Origin: Clostridia bacterium
GTDB taxonomy: Bacteria; Bacillota; DSM-521; Neomoorellales; SLTJ01
NCBI GenBank assembly: GCA_014360105.1
Contig: JACIYD010000143.1
Location: 1 to 5,076 of the forward strand
Direction: 5' to 3'
Length of the DNA stretch: 5,076 nucleotides
Every line of letters begins with the position of its first letter. Position 1 is the first letter of the stretch. A model generated the notes under the pieces. The model was not told the DNA's origin, made no database searches, and was given only the letters and a program-made list of their open reading frames with translations. A program made the translations under genes and the position numbers. Below are positions 1 to 5,076 of this stretch, piece by piece.

Positions 1-330
1 CGGCGCCGTGAAGAAGTTGGCCAGGCCCGGAATACCGCCGAAGCAGGCGCAGGAGCCGAAGGCCACTAGTGTCTTGCTTTTACGGCGGAACAACTGGGCC
101 AGGTGCATTTGTTCCGAGTTGCGGATCGCGCCGTTAAAGAAGCAGACGTCCAGGAACCCGTCCTCCATGGCCTCTACGTCCTGGTACTTAAAGTCCAGGG
201 CAATCGGCCAGAAGTAAATGTCTGCGGCCGCGGCCACATCCAGGATCTTAGTCTCCAGATCCAGCACCGCCACGTCGCAACCGCCGCAAGCGGCCGCCCA
301 GTAAAAGGCGAATTTCAGCTTATCCCCCAC
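1..330 (-). CDS. mvhG: MvhG-like [NiFe]-hydrogenase small subunit, N-terminal part (cut by window edge)
   Basis: The first 110 codons of a gene that runs off the left edge; the family is usually about 270-310 residues. A GTG start at 330-328 is chosen because AGGGAGGT lies 7 bases upstream and the mvhD stop is only one base away. The N-terminus has the small-subunit Cys-x-x-Cys motif (C15, C18, in AACGGCDV) and a later GSC motif (C94, in FGSCACFGGIPG). Together these supply three of the four expected ligands of the proximal [4Fe-4S] cluster; the fourth would lie beyond the edge. FNGAIRNSEQ at about residues 65-74 also fits this family. No Tat signal is seen, so the protein is cytoplasmic. By family knowledge it passes electrons from the NiFe large subunit to MvhD. 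The large subunit gene (mvhA) would be expected beyond position 1 but cannot be seen. A related 20-kDa-type oxidoreductase subunit without a hydrogenase partner is the alternative. Confidence 0.85.
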   Translation of the reverse strand, partial: MGDKLKFAFYWAAACGGCDVAVLDLETKILDVAAAADIYFWPIALDFKYQDVEAMEDGFLDVCFFNGAIRNSEQMHLAQLFRRKSKTLVAFGSCACFGGIPGLANFFTAP

Positions 331-331
331 G

Positions 332-784
332 CTACTTACCTCCCTCTGCCGCCGCAAGCTCCTTCAGCCGCGCTCCCAGACCGGGGAAGGGCCCCAGCTT
401 TCGCACTTCTTCTACCATTTCCCGCACCACCTGGGCGAAAATCTCGCCCTCGCTGGCCGAAATCCAGGTCTGGCGGTAACGGCCTTTCTCGATGCCGAAG
501 CTGGCGAGTAGTTCCTCGATGAAAACGTTGCGGCGCGCCATCTTGTAGTTTCCTTCCATATAGTGGCAGTCGCCGGGGTGACAGCCACTTACCAGCACCC
601 CGTCGGCTCCCTTCTGGAAGGCCTTGAGGACAAAGGATGGCTCCACCCGCCCGGAACACATCACCCGGATGATGCGGATGTTGGCCGGGTACTTCAGCCG
701 CGAGATGCCCGCCAGGTCGGCTCCCGCATAGGAACACCAGTTGCAAAGGATACCGACGATCTTGGGCTCAAAGCCGTTCGTCAT
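332..784 (-). CDS. mvhD: MvhD: [2Fe-2S] linker between hydrogenase and heterodisulfide reductase
   Basis: A 150-residue protein of the MvhD/FlpD family, about the normal length for a free-standing member. It carries the family cysteines C14 and C17 (in [11 protein letters not shown]), C43 (in RVMCSGRV), and C68 and C73 (in [10 protein letters not shown]), which bind the [2Fe-2S] cluster. [11 protein letters not shown] near residues 83-93 is also typical. Its role, from methanogen complexes, is to carry electrons from the hydrogenase (or another donor such as formate dehydrogenase) to HdrA. The ATG overlaps the hdrA stop as ATGA, with AGGAGGTG 8 bases upstream (793-800), so translation is probably coupled to hdrA. 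A hydrogenase small subunit gene follows one base after its stop. This points to H2 as the electron source, unlike acetogen loci where hdrCBA-mvhD precede methylene-THF reductase genes. Confidence 0.95.
   Translation of the reverse strand: MTNGFEPKIVGILCNWCSYAGADLAGISRLKYPANIRIIRVMCSGRVEPSFVLKAFQKGADGVLVSGCHPGDCHYMEGNYKMARRNVFIEELLASFGIEKGRYRQTWISASEGEIFAQVVREMVEEVRKLGPFPGLGARLKELAAAEGGK
338..345 (-). promoter_or_regulatory. Ribosome binding site of mvhG
   Basis: AGGGAGGT on the minus strand, 7 bases before the GTG at 330. It lies inside the last codons of mvhD and decides the non-ATG start of the next gene. Confidence 0.75.
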
Positions 785-2736
785 ACCGCCAGCACCTCCT
801 CGATCTGGGTGAGGATCTGATTACGGGTGAAGTGGCGTACGTTGAGCGCACCCGAGCCGCATGAGGCGGCGCAGGTACCGCAGCCTTTGCAGAGGGTCTC
901 GTTAACCTCGGCCACCTTCTTCTCCTCATTGAAGGAAATGGCGCCGTAGGGGCAGAGCGGCAGGCACATACGGCAGCCCGAACAGAGGTCGGGATCGATG
1001 CTGGCCACCACCGGCGAAATCTTCACCTTGCCGGCCGTAGCCAGGGAGAGGGCTTCGGCGGCCGCGCCGGCGCCCTGGGCCACGGAATCGGGGATATCCT
1101 TCGGCCCCTGGCAGCAGCCGGCGATAAACACGCCGTCCGTCGCGGTCTTTAGCGGCTCCAGCTTGGGGTGGGACTCCAGGAAGAAGCCGTCGGCGCTGCG
1201 CTGGATGCCGAAGATCTGGGCCACCTTGGTGGCGTCCGGCTGGGGCTCCAGGGCAGTGTTGAGGATGACTAGGTCTACCGGCACCTCACGGTAGCGACCT
1301 AGCAAGGTATCCTCGCCACGGACCACTAGACGTCCGTCTTTTTGCGTTACTTCGGCCCCCTTGCCGCGGATGAAGTTTACCCCTTCTTCAAGGATGCGAT
1401 TATAGAATTCCTCGTACCCCTTGCCGAAGGCGCGCAGGTCAATGTAGAAGTTATACACCTCGGCGCCGGTCTTCTCCCGCGCAAGATGGGCCAGTTTCAG
1501 GCTGGCCATGCAACAAATCCGCGAGCAATAGGGATGGTAATTTTCGTCGCGGCTGCCGATGCAGTGCAGGATGGCAATGCGTTCCGGCACCCGGCCGTCT
1601 TTGCAGACCACTTTGCCCTTGGTGGGACCGGAAGCATTGACCAGTCGCTCAAATTGAATGGCGGTGATCACGTCGTCGTAACGGCCGTAGCCCCACTGGG
1701 GCCCGACGCTCGGGTCAAAGAGCCCATAACCGGTCGCCACGATGATGGCGCCGCACTCGTAAGTAACCAGTTCGTCTTCCTGATCGTAATCGATGGCACC
1801 TACCTGGCAAACGTTAAAACAGACACGGCACTTACCCTTGGTGCGGGTGAAGTGCCGGCAGTGCTCCCGGTCGATGGCCGGTTTGTTCGGTACGGCCTGG
1901 GGGAACGGCGTATAGATGGCCTTACGCATGGCCAGGCCTGCTTCAAACTCGCTTGGTACCTCCACCGGGCATTTCTCCTGGCAGCGGCCGCAGCCCGTGC
2001 ACTTATTGAGGTCTACCGAGCGGGCTTTCTTACGGATGGTCACCCGGAAGTTACCCACGTAGCCTTCCACCTGCTCCACCTCGGCATAGGTGAGCAGGGT
2101 AATGTTCTCGTCTTGGGCGACCGATACCATCTTGGGGGTGAGGATACAGGCAGAGCAGTCCAGGGTCGGGAACGTCTTGTCGAGCCGCGCCATGTTCCCG
2201 CCGATGGAGGGACTTTTTTCCACCAGCCAGACCTTGTTGCCTGCTGCCGCCACTTTGAGCGCGGCCTCGATGCCGGCGATGCCACCCCCCACCACCAGGA
2301 TGTTGGGGTTCACCGGCGCCCACCGTTCGAAGAGCGGCTCATGATGCACCACGCGCGCCACTGCCGCCCGCACCAGCGCCTTGGCCTTTTCCGTTGCCTG
2401 CTGCGGGTCTTCTGTTACCCAGGAGCAATGCTCACGGATGTTGGCCATTTCATACAGATAACCGTTCAGACCGGCCGATTCGCAGACCTTGCGGAAAGTC
2501 GGTTCGTGCATGCGGGGCGAGCAGGAAGCCACTACGACCCGGTTAAGCTTCAGCTCCTTAATGTCCTGGCGGATCAGTTCCTGGCCGGGATCGGAACACA
2601 TATACTGGTAATCCCGCGCCACCACCACATGGGGGAGCTGGCTCGCGTAGGCCGCCACCGCCGGACAATCTACCTTGTCCGCGATGTTGCTCCCGCAATG
2701 GCAGACGTAAACGCCGATCCTTATTTCCTCCAACAC
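781..2736 (-). CDS. hdrA: HdrA: FAD iron-sulfur subunit of heterodisulfide reductase, electron-bifurcating
   Basis: A 651-residue protein close in length to methanogen HdrA, so it is the full single-copy form. Domains in order: an N-terminal HdrA domain (VYVCHCGSN near residues 9-17; C47, C72, C85); a thioredoxin-reductase-like FAD domain with [12 protein letters not shown] at 148-159 and [12 protein letters not shown] at 192-203; an inserted ferredoxin domain with C246/249/252/256 and the variant C293-x9-C303-x2-C306-x3-C310; the rest of the flavin domain with C391, C404, C408 and C409; and a C-terminal two-cluster ferredoxin (C585/588/591/595 and C616/619/622/626). FAD bifurcation sends electrons to ferredoxin and, through HdrC, to HdrB. 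The start is GTG at 2736, with GGGGGTGA (2740-2747) just upstream and 19 bases after the hdrB stop. It is soluble, with no signal peptide. No key cysteine appears missing and no selenocysteine codon is used. Confidence 0.97.
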   Translation of the reverse strand: MLEEIRIGVYVCHCGSNIADKVDCPAVAAYASQLPHVVVARDYQYMCSDPGQELIRQDIKELKLNRVVVASCSPRMHEPTFRKVCESAGLNGYLYEMANIREHCSWVTEDPQQATEKAKALVRAAVARVVHHEPLFERWAPVNPNILVVGGGIAGIEAALKVAAAGNKVWLVEKSPSIGGNMARLDKTFPTLDCSACILTPKMVSVAQDENITLLTYAEVEQVEGYVGNFRVTIRKKARSVDLNKCTGCGRCQEKCPVEVPSEFEAGLAMRKAIYTPFPQAVPNKPAIDREHCRHFTRTKGKCRVCFNVCQVGAIDYDQEDELVTYECGAIIVATGYGLFDPSVGPQWGYGRYDDVITAIQFERLVNASGPTKGKVVCKDGRVPERIAILHCIGSRDENYHPYCSRICCMASLKLAHLAREKTGAEVYNFYIDLRAFGKGYEEFYNRILEEGVNFIRGKGAEVTQKDGRLVVRGEDTLLGRYREVPVDLVILNTALEPQPDATKVAQIFGIQRSADGFFLESHPKLEPLKTATDGVFIAGCCQGPKDIPDSVAQGAGAAAEALSLATAGKVKISPVVASIDPDLCSGCRMCLPLCPYGAISFNEEKKVAEVNETLCKGCGTCAASCGSGALNVRHFTRNQILTQIEEVLAV

Positions 2737-2739
2737 CCT

Positions 2740-2747
2740 TCACCCCC
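2740..2747 (-). promoter_or_regulatory. Ribosome binding site of hdrA
   Basis: GGGGGTGA on the minus strand in the 19-base hdrB-hdrA gap. It supports the GTG start at 2736; no in-frame ATG is better placed. Confidence 0.6.
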
Positions 2748-2755
2748 TGGAGGCT

Positions 2756-3616
2756 TTAGAAATTGATCACTTGCTTTACCGGGACAAAGCCCTTGCCGAT
2801 CGCCAGTTGCCGTTCGCGCAATCCTAACGCCAAACCAACGAGCTGGGTAAAGTAAAGGACGGGCATCTTGAAGTTCGTACCGAAGCGAGCGTTGATCTTG
2901 TTCTGGTAACCGTCGAGGTTAAGCTGGCACATGGGGCAGGTGACGGCAATCACTTGGGCGCCACGGTCTTGAGCTTCGCCGATAATCTCATAGCAAAGCC
3001 GGAGGGCGACTTCTTCCTTGGTGGTCATCAACGCCCCGCCGCAGCACTTCGCTTTGTGGTCATAGGGGACGACTTCCGCCCCGACCGCGCTAAGTAACTG
3101 GTCCATGCTTTCCGGGTACTCGCTGTCCTCGAACTCGTTACGCGGCCGCCCCAGGAGGCAACCGTAATAAGGGGCAATCTTCAGGCGCAGAGGTCTCTTT
3201 ACCTTGCCGGCAATCGTCTCAAGGCCGACATCGTTCACCAGGATGTCCAATAAATGACGGACGCGCGTCTGGCCCTGCCATTTCTTACCAACACCGGCCA
3301 GCGCGGCATCGATTTTCTCCCGCATCGCCGGGTCTTGCCGGTGATAGTCCCCGGCCCGACGGAGCATGCCGAAGCAAGAGTTGCAGGTAACTACTACCTC
3401 TTCCCACCCCTGGGCCTCGGCGATGGCCAGGTTCCTCGCCGAGAGCACCGCCGAAAGCAGGGGGCTCACCGAGGTAACACCGGTGGTACCACAACAATTC
3501 CAGTCGGGCAACTCGGCCAGTTCCACGCCGAGAACACGGGCGACGGCCTGGGTGGACTGCTCGTAGTCCTTGCTTGAAGCATGGTTCGAGCAGCCCGGGA
3601 AATAGGCGTACCGCAT
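2756..3616 (-). CDS. hdrB: HdrB: heterodisulfide reductase subunit B with two CCG domains
   Basis: A 286-residue protein with two complete CCG (DUF224-type) domains, the expected size for HdrB. Domain 1 has C9 (YFPGCS), C41-C42 (NCCGTTG) and C78/C81 (TCNSCFGML). Domain 2 has C153 (YYGCLLGRP), C191-C192 (KCCGGAL) and C227/C230 (TCPMCQLNL). In the methanogen enzyme these ten cysteines hold two noncubane [4Fe-4S] clusters that cleave the CoM-S-S-CoB disulfide homolytically. The same chemistry is inferred here, but the bacterial disulfide or other acceptor is not known. It starts with ATG at 3616, sharing one base with the hdrC stop (TAATG), with GGAGGTGA at 3621-3628 upstream. It is cytoplasmic and works with HdrC and HdrA. 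The paired-cysteine pattern makes it HdrB rather than another CCG protein such as LutA or GlpC. Confidence 0.96.
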   Translation of the reverse strand: MRYAYFPGCSNHASSKDYEQSTQAVARVLGVELAELPDWNCCGTTGVTSVSPLLSAVLSARNLAIAEAQGWEEVVVTCNSCFGMLRRAGDYHRQDPAMREKIDAALAGVGKKWQGQTRVRHLLDILVNDVGLETIAGKVKRPLRLKIAPYYGCLLGRPRNEFEDSEYPESMDQLLSAVGAEVVPYDHKAKCCGGALMTTKEEVALRLCYEIIGEAQDRGAQVIAVTCPMCQLNLDGYQNKINARFGTNFKMPVLYFTQLVGLALGLRERQLAIGKGFVPVKQVINF

Positions 3617-4200
3617 TATCTCACCTCCAGGCGCTGCACCTGTTGGACCAAAGCCTTAATCTCCTGGCGGTTTTTGACCCCGTGGGGAAGGATCTCGATC
3701 TTGCCCTTGCGGAACATGTTCAACCCAAAGGGTGCCAAACCGACGAAATCGAGCGGGTTGGTCTTCAGCGCCAGGCCGATAATCAAACTGGCCTCATGCA
3801 TCCGGCCGTAACGCTCGACCACCTCGTAAAAGCTTTTGTAGAAAGCCGGCGAGTGTTGCTTGAGGGAGACGTAGCCCTCCTTGAGGGCTAGGGACTTGAG
3901 GGCAAACATGACCTCGGTGAGCTTGATGCCCATAGGGCAGCGGGCCGTACAGTAGTAGCAGGCTGCGCAATACCAGATCGCCTGACTCGAAAGCACTTCC
4001 TTCTTCATGCCGGCCCTGACCATCGCGAGGATGCGCCGTGGTGTATAGTCCATATCGGCGCTCATCTGGCAAGAACCGCTACAGGTACCACACTGAATGC
4101 AGCGCCGGATCTTTTCCCCACCCGGATAGCTCGCCACCTGCGCTGCAAAGCCCGGCTCTAGGCCTTCCTCCGGGAGTAACTCAAGCGTGCTAGTACTCAC
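3616..4200 (-). CDS. hdrC: HdrC: ferredoxin-like subunit of heterodisulfide reductase
   Basis: A 194-residue protein with two classic [4Fe-4S] motifs, C34/37/40/44 (CIQCGTCSGSC) and C78/81/84/88 (CAACYYCTARC), in the order and spacing of HdrC. By family knowledge it passes electrons from HdrA to the HdrB active site. I chose GTG at 4200 because AAGGAGG lies upstream (4212-4218, 11 bases) and the length then fits the family. The same frame is open to an ATG at 4287, adding 29 residues, but that extension is arginine-rich, has no ribosome site and would start at the foot of a terminator hairpin. A middle ATG at 4248 also lacks a ribosome site. The C-terminal region from about residue 110 is helical and lacks cysteines, as usual. 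The stop TAA overlaps the hdrB ATG by one base, so the two are probably translationally coupled. It is the first metabolic gene of the operon. Confidence 0.95.
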   Translation of the reverse strand: MSTSTLELLPEEGLEPGFAAQVASYPGGEKIRRCIQCGTCSGSCQMSADMDYTPRRILAMVRAGMKKEVLSSQAIWYCAACYYCTARCPMGIKLTEVMFALKSLALKEGYVSLKQHSPAFYKSFYEVVERYGRMHEASLIIGLALKTNPLDFVGLAPFGLNMFRKGKIEILPHGVKNRQEIKALVQQVQRLEVR

Positions 4201-4211
4201 CGTCCACCTGG

Positions 4212-4218
4212 CCTCCTT
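4212..4218 (-). promoter_or_regulatory. Ribosome binding site of hdrC
   Basis: AAGGAGG on the minus strand, 11 bases before the GTG at 4200. That is slightly long, and an AGGTGG 3 bases before the GTG may contribute. It supports the short hdrC start over the upstream ATG codons at 4248 and 4287. Confidence 0.55.
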
Positions 4219-4290
4219 CCCAAGCCTCCTACCGCCGGACCGGAACATGTGCCATAATTCACGAGCTCGGGCATACAAAAACAACACGGG

Positions 4291-4317
4291 AAAAAGGGCG
4301 GCCCGTGAGCGCCGCCC
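4291..4317 (-). terminator. Intrinsic terminator or attenuator upstream of hdrC
   Basis: On the minus strand a perfect 7-bp stem (GGGCGGC at 4317-4311 with GCCGCCC at 4302-4296, 8-base loop) is followed directly by five T. This is a standard Rho-independent terminator for leftward transcription. It lies 114 bases after the regulator stop and 90 bases before the hdrC start. It may simply end the regulator transcript. However, the best -10 box (4359-4364) is upstream of it, so transcripts from that promoter would meet it early, as in an attenuator. A second, overlapping 6-bp stem (CACGGG with CCCGTG, using 4302-4307 and 4285-4290) cannot form together with it. Confidence 0.75.
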
Positions 4318-4347
4318 CGGAGTGGGAGGTAACGCTTCTTCCGGCTG

Positions 4348-4382
4348 CCCTTGCTCCTATTATAAGCCGGTCGGAGCAGGGG
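4348..4382. repeat. Inverted repeat flanking the -10 box, possible operator
   Basis: CCCTTGCTCC at 4348-4357 and GGAGCAGGGG at 4373-4382 are inverted copies matching at 9 of 10 positions, separated by 15 bases that contain the TATAAT box. A protein bound to both arms would cover the -10 and start site. It could equally fold as a hairpin in RNA that reads through from the regulator. It has no T-tract and does not look like a terminator. Confidence 0.5.
4359..4364 (-). promoter_or_regulatory. Candidate -10 box upstream of hdrC
   Basis: A perfect TATAAT on the minus strand, 67 bases after the regulator stop and about 160 bases before the hdrC start. No good -35 box is seen at 16-18 bases, so the promoter may need an activator. 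Predicted transcription would start near 4352 and give a leader of about 150 bases that contains the terminator hairpin. Confidence 0.5.
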
Positions 4383-4385
4383 AAA

Positions 4386-4407
4386 GTATAGCCCGAGAGA
4401 GCCATAC
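4386..4407. repeat. Second inverted repeat near the -35 region
   Basis: GTATAGC at 4386-4392 and GCCATAC at 4401-4407 pair at 6 of 7 positions (all 7 in minus-strand RNA with one G-U) around an 8-base loop. It lies just upstream of the first dyad, over the expected -35 region. On the minus strand it is followed by TTTCCCC, so a weak terminator for the regulator gene is an alternative reading. Confidence 0.35.
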
Positions 4408-4430
4408 TGGCCAGCCCGAAACTACTAATT

Positions 4431-4811
4431 TCACCGTGCCGAACGCACCCGCGACCGCACCGGCGGCGTGAAGTAGTAGGCCCCGGCGGGACTGAGATGC
4501 AGACAGGTGCAAAAAGGGCCGAGCTTTTTCCGTATCCGCTCGAACAACACTTTAATGCTCGCCGCGTCTCCCAAATAGTCGGTCGGCCAGATACGGTAGG
4601 TAAGCTGTTCTGCGGTAAAGGGCTGCCACGGGTGATTGGCGAGGAACCAGAGTAGGCCGAACTCCCTCGCCGTGAGGCCGACGGAGCGACCGTAAAGCCG
4701 GACCTGGCCGCCGCGCCGGTACAACTGAAGATGGCCGAAAGTGAGGCGCTGCCCGTCGCCTCTTGCGGGCCGGGGGTTAAGGGCTATTACACGCCCTTTT
4801 TCCTCAGACAT
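4431..4811 (-). CDS. Stand-alone OmpR/PhoB-type winged-helix DNA-binding protein
   Basis: A 126-residue protein matching only the C-terminal DNA-binding domain of OmpR/PhoB response regulators. It shows N-terminal strands at about 22-42, the core LTAREFGLLWFLANHP at 46-61, helix 2 with EQLTYRIW near 68-75, a recognition helix near 83-97 (SIKVLFERIRKKL), and a wing ending AYYFTPP. No receiver domain precedes it: an in-frame TAA lies just before the ATG (GGG TAA AAA ATG), and no receiver-like sequence is visible upstream in other frames. The basic tail ends RSRVRSAR. C101 and C103 form a Cys-x-Cys pair just before the wing, where most members have no cysteine; redox or metal sensing is possible but unproven. 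The ribosome site is weak (GGGGCAGGG). It probably controls the hdr operon downstream or itself, judged from position alone. Confidence 0.85.
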   Translation of the reverse strand: MSEEKGRVIALNPRPARGDGQRLTFGHLQLYRRGGQVRLYGRSVGLTAREFGLLWFLANHPWQPFTAEQLTYRIWPTDYLGDAASIKVLFERIRKKLGPFCTCLHLSPAGAYYFTPPVRSRVRSAR

Positions 4812-4833
4812 TTTTTACCCTGCCCCTTTCCCA

Positions 4834-4839
4834 ATTAGA
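4834..4839 (-). promoter_or_regulatory. Weak candidate -10 box for the regulator gene
   Basis: TCTAAT on the minus strand matches five of six consensus bases and lies 22 bases before the regulator ATG. It abuts the imperfect palindrome GAACCAGTTC (4838-4847). No matching -35 box is visible, so this is a weak call. Confidence 0.25.
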
Positions 4840-4930
4840 ACCAGTTCAGGGGGGGCTACCTCTACTACCACTTTAACCCATACCCTTCTCACCCGCCAGA
4901 AGCGAACGGGTAGTTTTAGTCTAGCTCCTT

Positions 4931-4946
4931 CGGACTAGGAAGTCCG
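4931..4946. repeat. Short perfect hairpin upstream of the regulator gene
   Basis: CGGACT and AGTCCG form a perfect 6-bp stem with loop AGGA. A competing stem TAGTC/GACTA uses part of the same bases. It sits about 120 bases before the regulator start. There is no following T-tract on either strand, so it is not a clear terminator. Confidence 0.4.
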
Positions 4947-5076
4947 CGAGGCACCTAGGCGATATAGTGACACAATTGGGCCACTCCTCAAAGGGCCTAT
5001 GACACCCCTAACCGTAGCACTACCCGACCCTCCTGTGCTTCTACCCCTTGCAGACGTAATCCCGGGTAGGGGCTGA

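Larger units (their letters stand above)
4812..5076. other. Intergenic region with small hairpins, no convincing gene
   Basis: These 265 bases upstream of the regulator show stops in all minus-strand frames and no ribosome-site-plus-start pair. The minus strand is rich in GGG runs (for example around 4885-4867, 4832-4818 and 5030-5005). Visible structures are CGGACT/AGTCCG (4931-4946, 4-base loop), ACCCG/CGGGT (4891-4911), and CTACCC/GGGTAG (5041-5046 with 5064-5069). It presumably holds the regulator promoter and leader. I recognise no known riboswitch or RNA gene. Confidence 0.5.

Noticed and set aside
103..522. A 139-codon plus-strand frame opposite mvhG and mvhD
   Set aside because: It is antisense to two recognised genes, and its composition shows only proline/arginine-rich translation with no family features.
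1342..2766. A 474-codon open frame on the plus strand opposite hdrA
   Set aside because: It is antisense to a certain gene, has no ribosome site and shows no recognisable domain. Long antisense frames are common opposite GC-rich genes.
4201..4287. A 29-residue N-terminal extension of hdrC
   Set aside because: The ATG at 4287 has no ribosome site and follows the terminator T-tract, and the extension does not resemble HdrC. The GTG at 4200 has an upstream AAGGAGG and gives the usual length.
4187..4471. A 94-codon plus-strand frame across the control region
   Set aside because: It spans the terminator hairpin and the dyads, has no ribosome site, and shows no domain.
4741..4938. A 65-codon plus-strand frame overlapping the regulator start
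   Set aside because: It is antisense to the regulator N-terminus, low in complexity (Ser/Thr/Pro-rich), and has no ribosome site.
4997..5074. A 25-codon minus-strand frame ending in TAG that could be the C-terminus of an upstream gene
   Set aside because: It is too short to recognise, and another minus frame is also open across most of this stretch. An upstream gene end is possible but cannot be supported here.
1..5076. Mobile element, CRISPR array, tRNA or rRNA
   Set aside because: No transposase, long terminal repeats, regularly spaced repeats, or recognisable tRNA or rRNA sequence was seen on either strand.

Overview
The window carries one compact minus-strand gene cluster and should be read from right to left. 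It encodes a cytoplasmic, flavin-based electron-bifurcating heterodisulfide reductase/hydrogenase system of the HdrABC-MvhDG type, with a small OmpR/PhoB-type winged-helix DNA-binding protein upstream. The host looks bacterial: strong Shine-Dalgarno sites, a TATAAT -10 box, an intrinsic terminator and an OmpR-type DNA-binding domain. High GC and this gene set suggest an anaerobic, H2-using Firmicute (Moorella/Ammonifex/Desulfotomaculum-like acetogen or sulfate reducer). The lineage is inferred from gene content only.

Layout, right to left. 5076-4812: G-rich (minus strand) intergenic DNA with several small hairpins and no convincing gene. 4811-4431: stand-alone winged-helix regulator without a receiver domain. 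4430-4201: a 230-base regulatory region with a TATAAT box, two inverted repeats around it, and then an intrinsic-terminator hairpin that lies before the next start codon. 4200-3616: hdrC. 3616-2756: hdrB. 2736-781: hdrA. 784-332: mvhD. 330-1: the first 110 codons of an mvhG-like [NiFe]-hydrogenase small subunit, cut by the window edge. The five metabolic genes are separated by at most 19 bases or overlap (TAATG, ATGA), so they form one operon.

How they work together, from family knowledge: H2 electrons enter through the hydrogenase large subunit (expected just beyond position 1) and MvhG, cross to the [2Fe-2S] protein MvhD, and are split at the FAD of HdrA. One electron stream goes to ferredoxin through the ferredoxin-like domains of HdrA. 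The other goes through HdrC to the two noncubane clusters of HdrB, which reduce a disulfide or similar acceptor. All cluster-binding cysteines I could check are present. The bacterial acceptor is unknown, since CoM-S-S-CoB is not expected here.

The least ordinary part is the 4200-4430 control region: a promoter-like -10 inside a dyad, followed by a terminator inside the presumed leader, next to an orphan winged-helix protein with a Cys-x-Cys pair near its wing.
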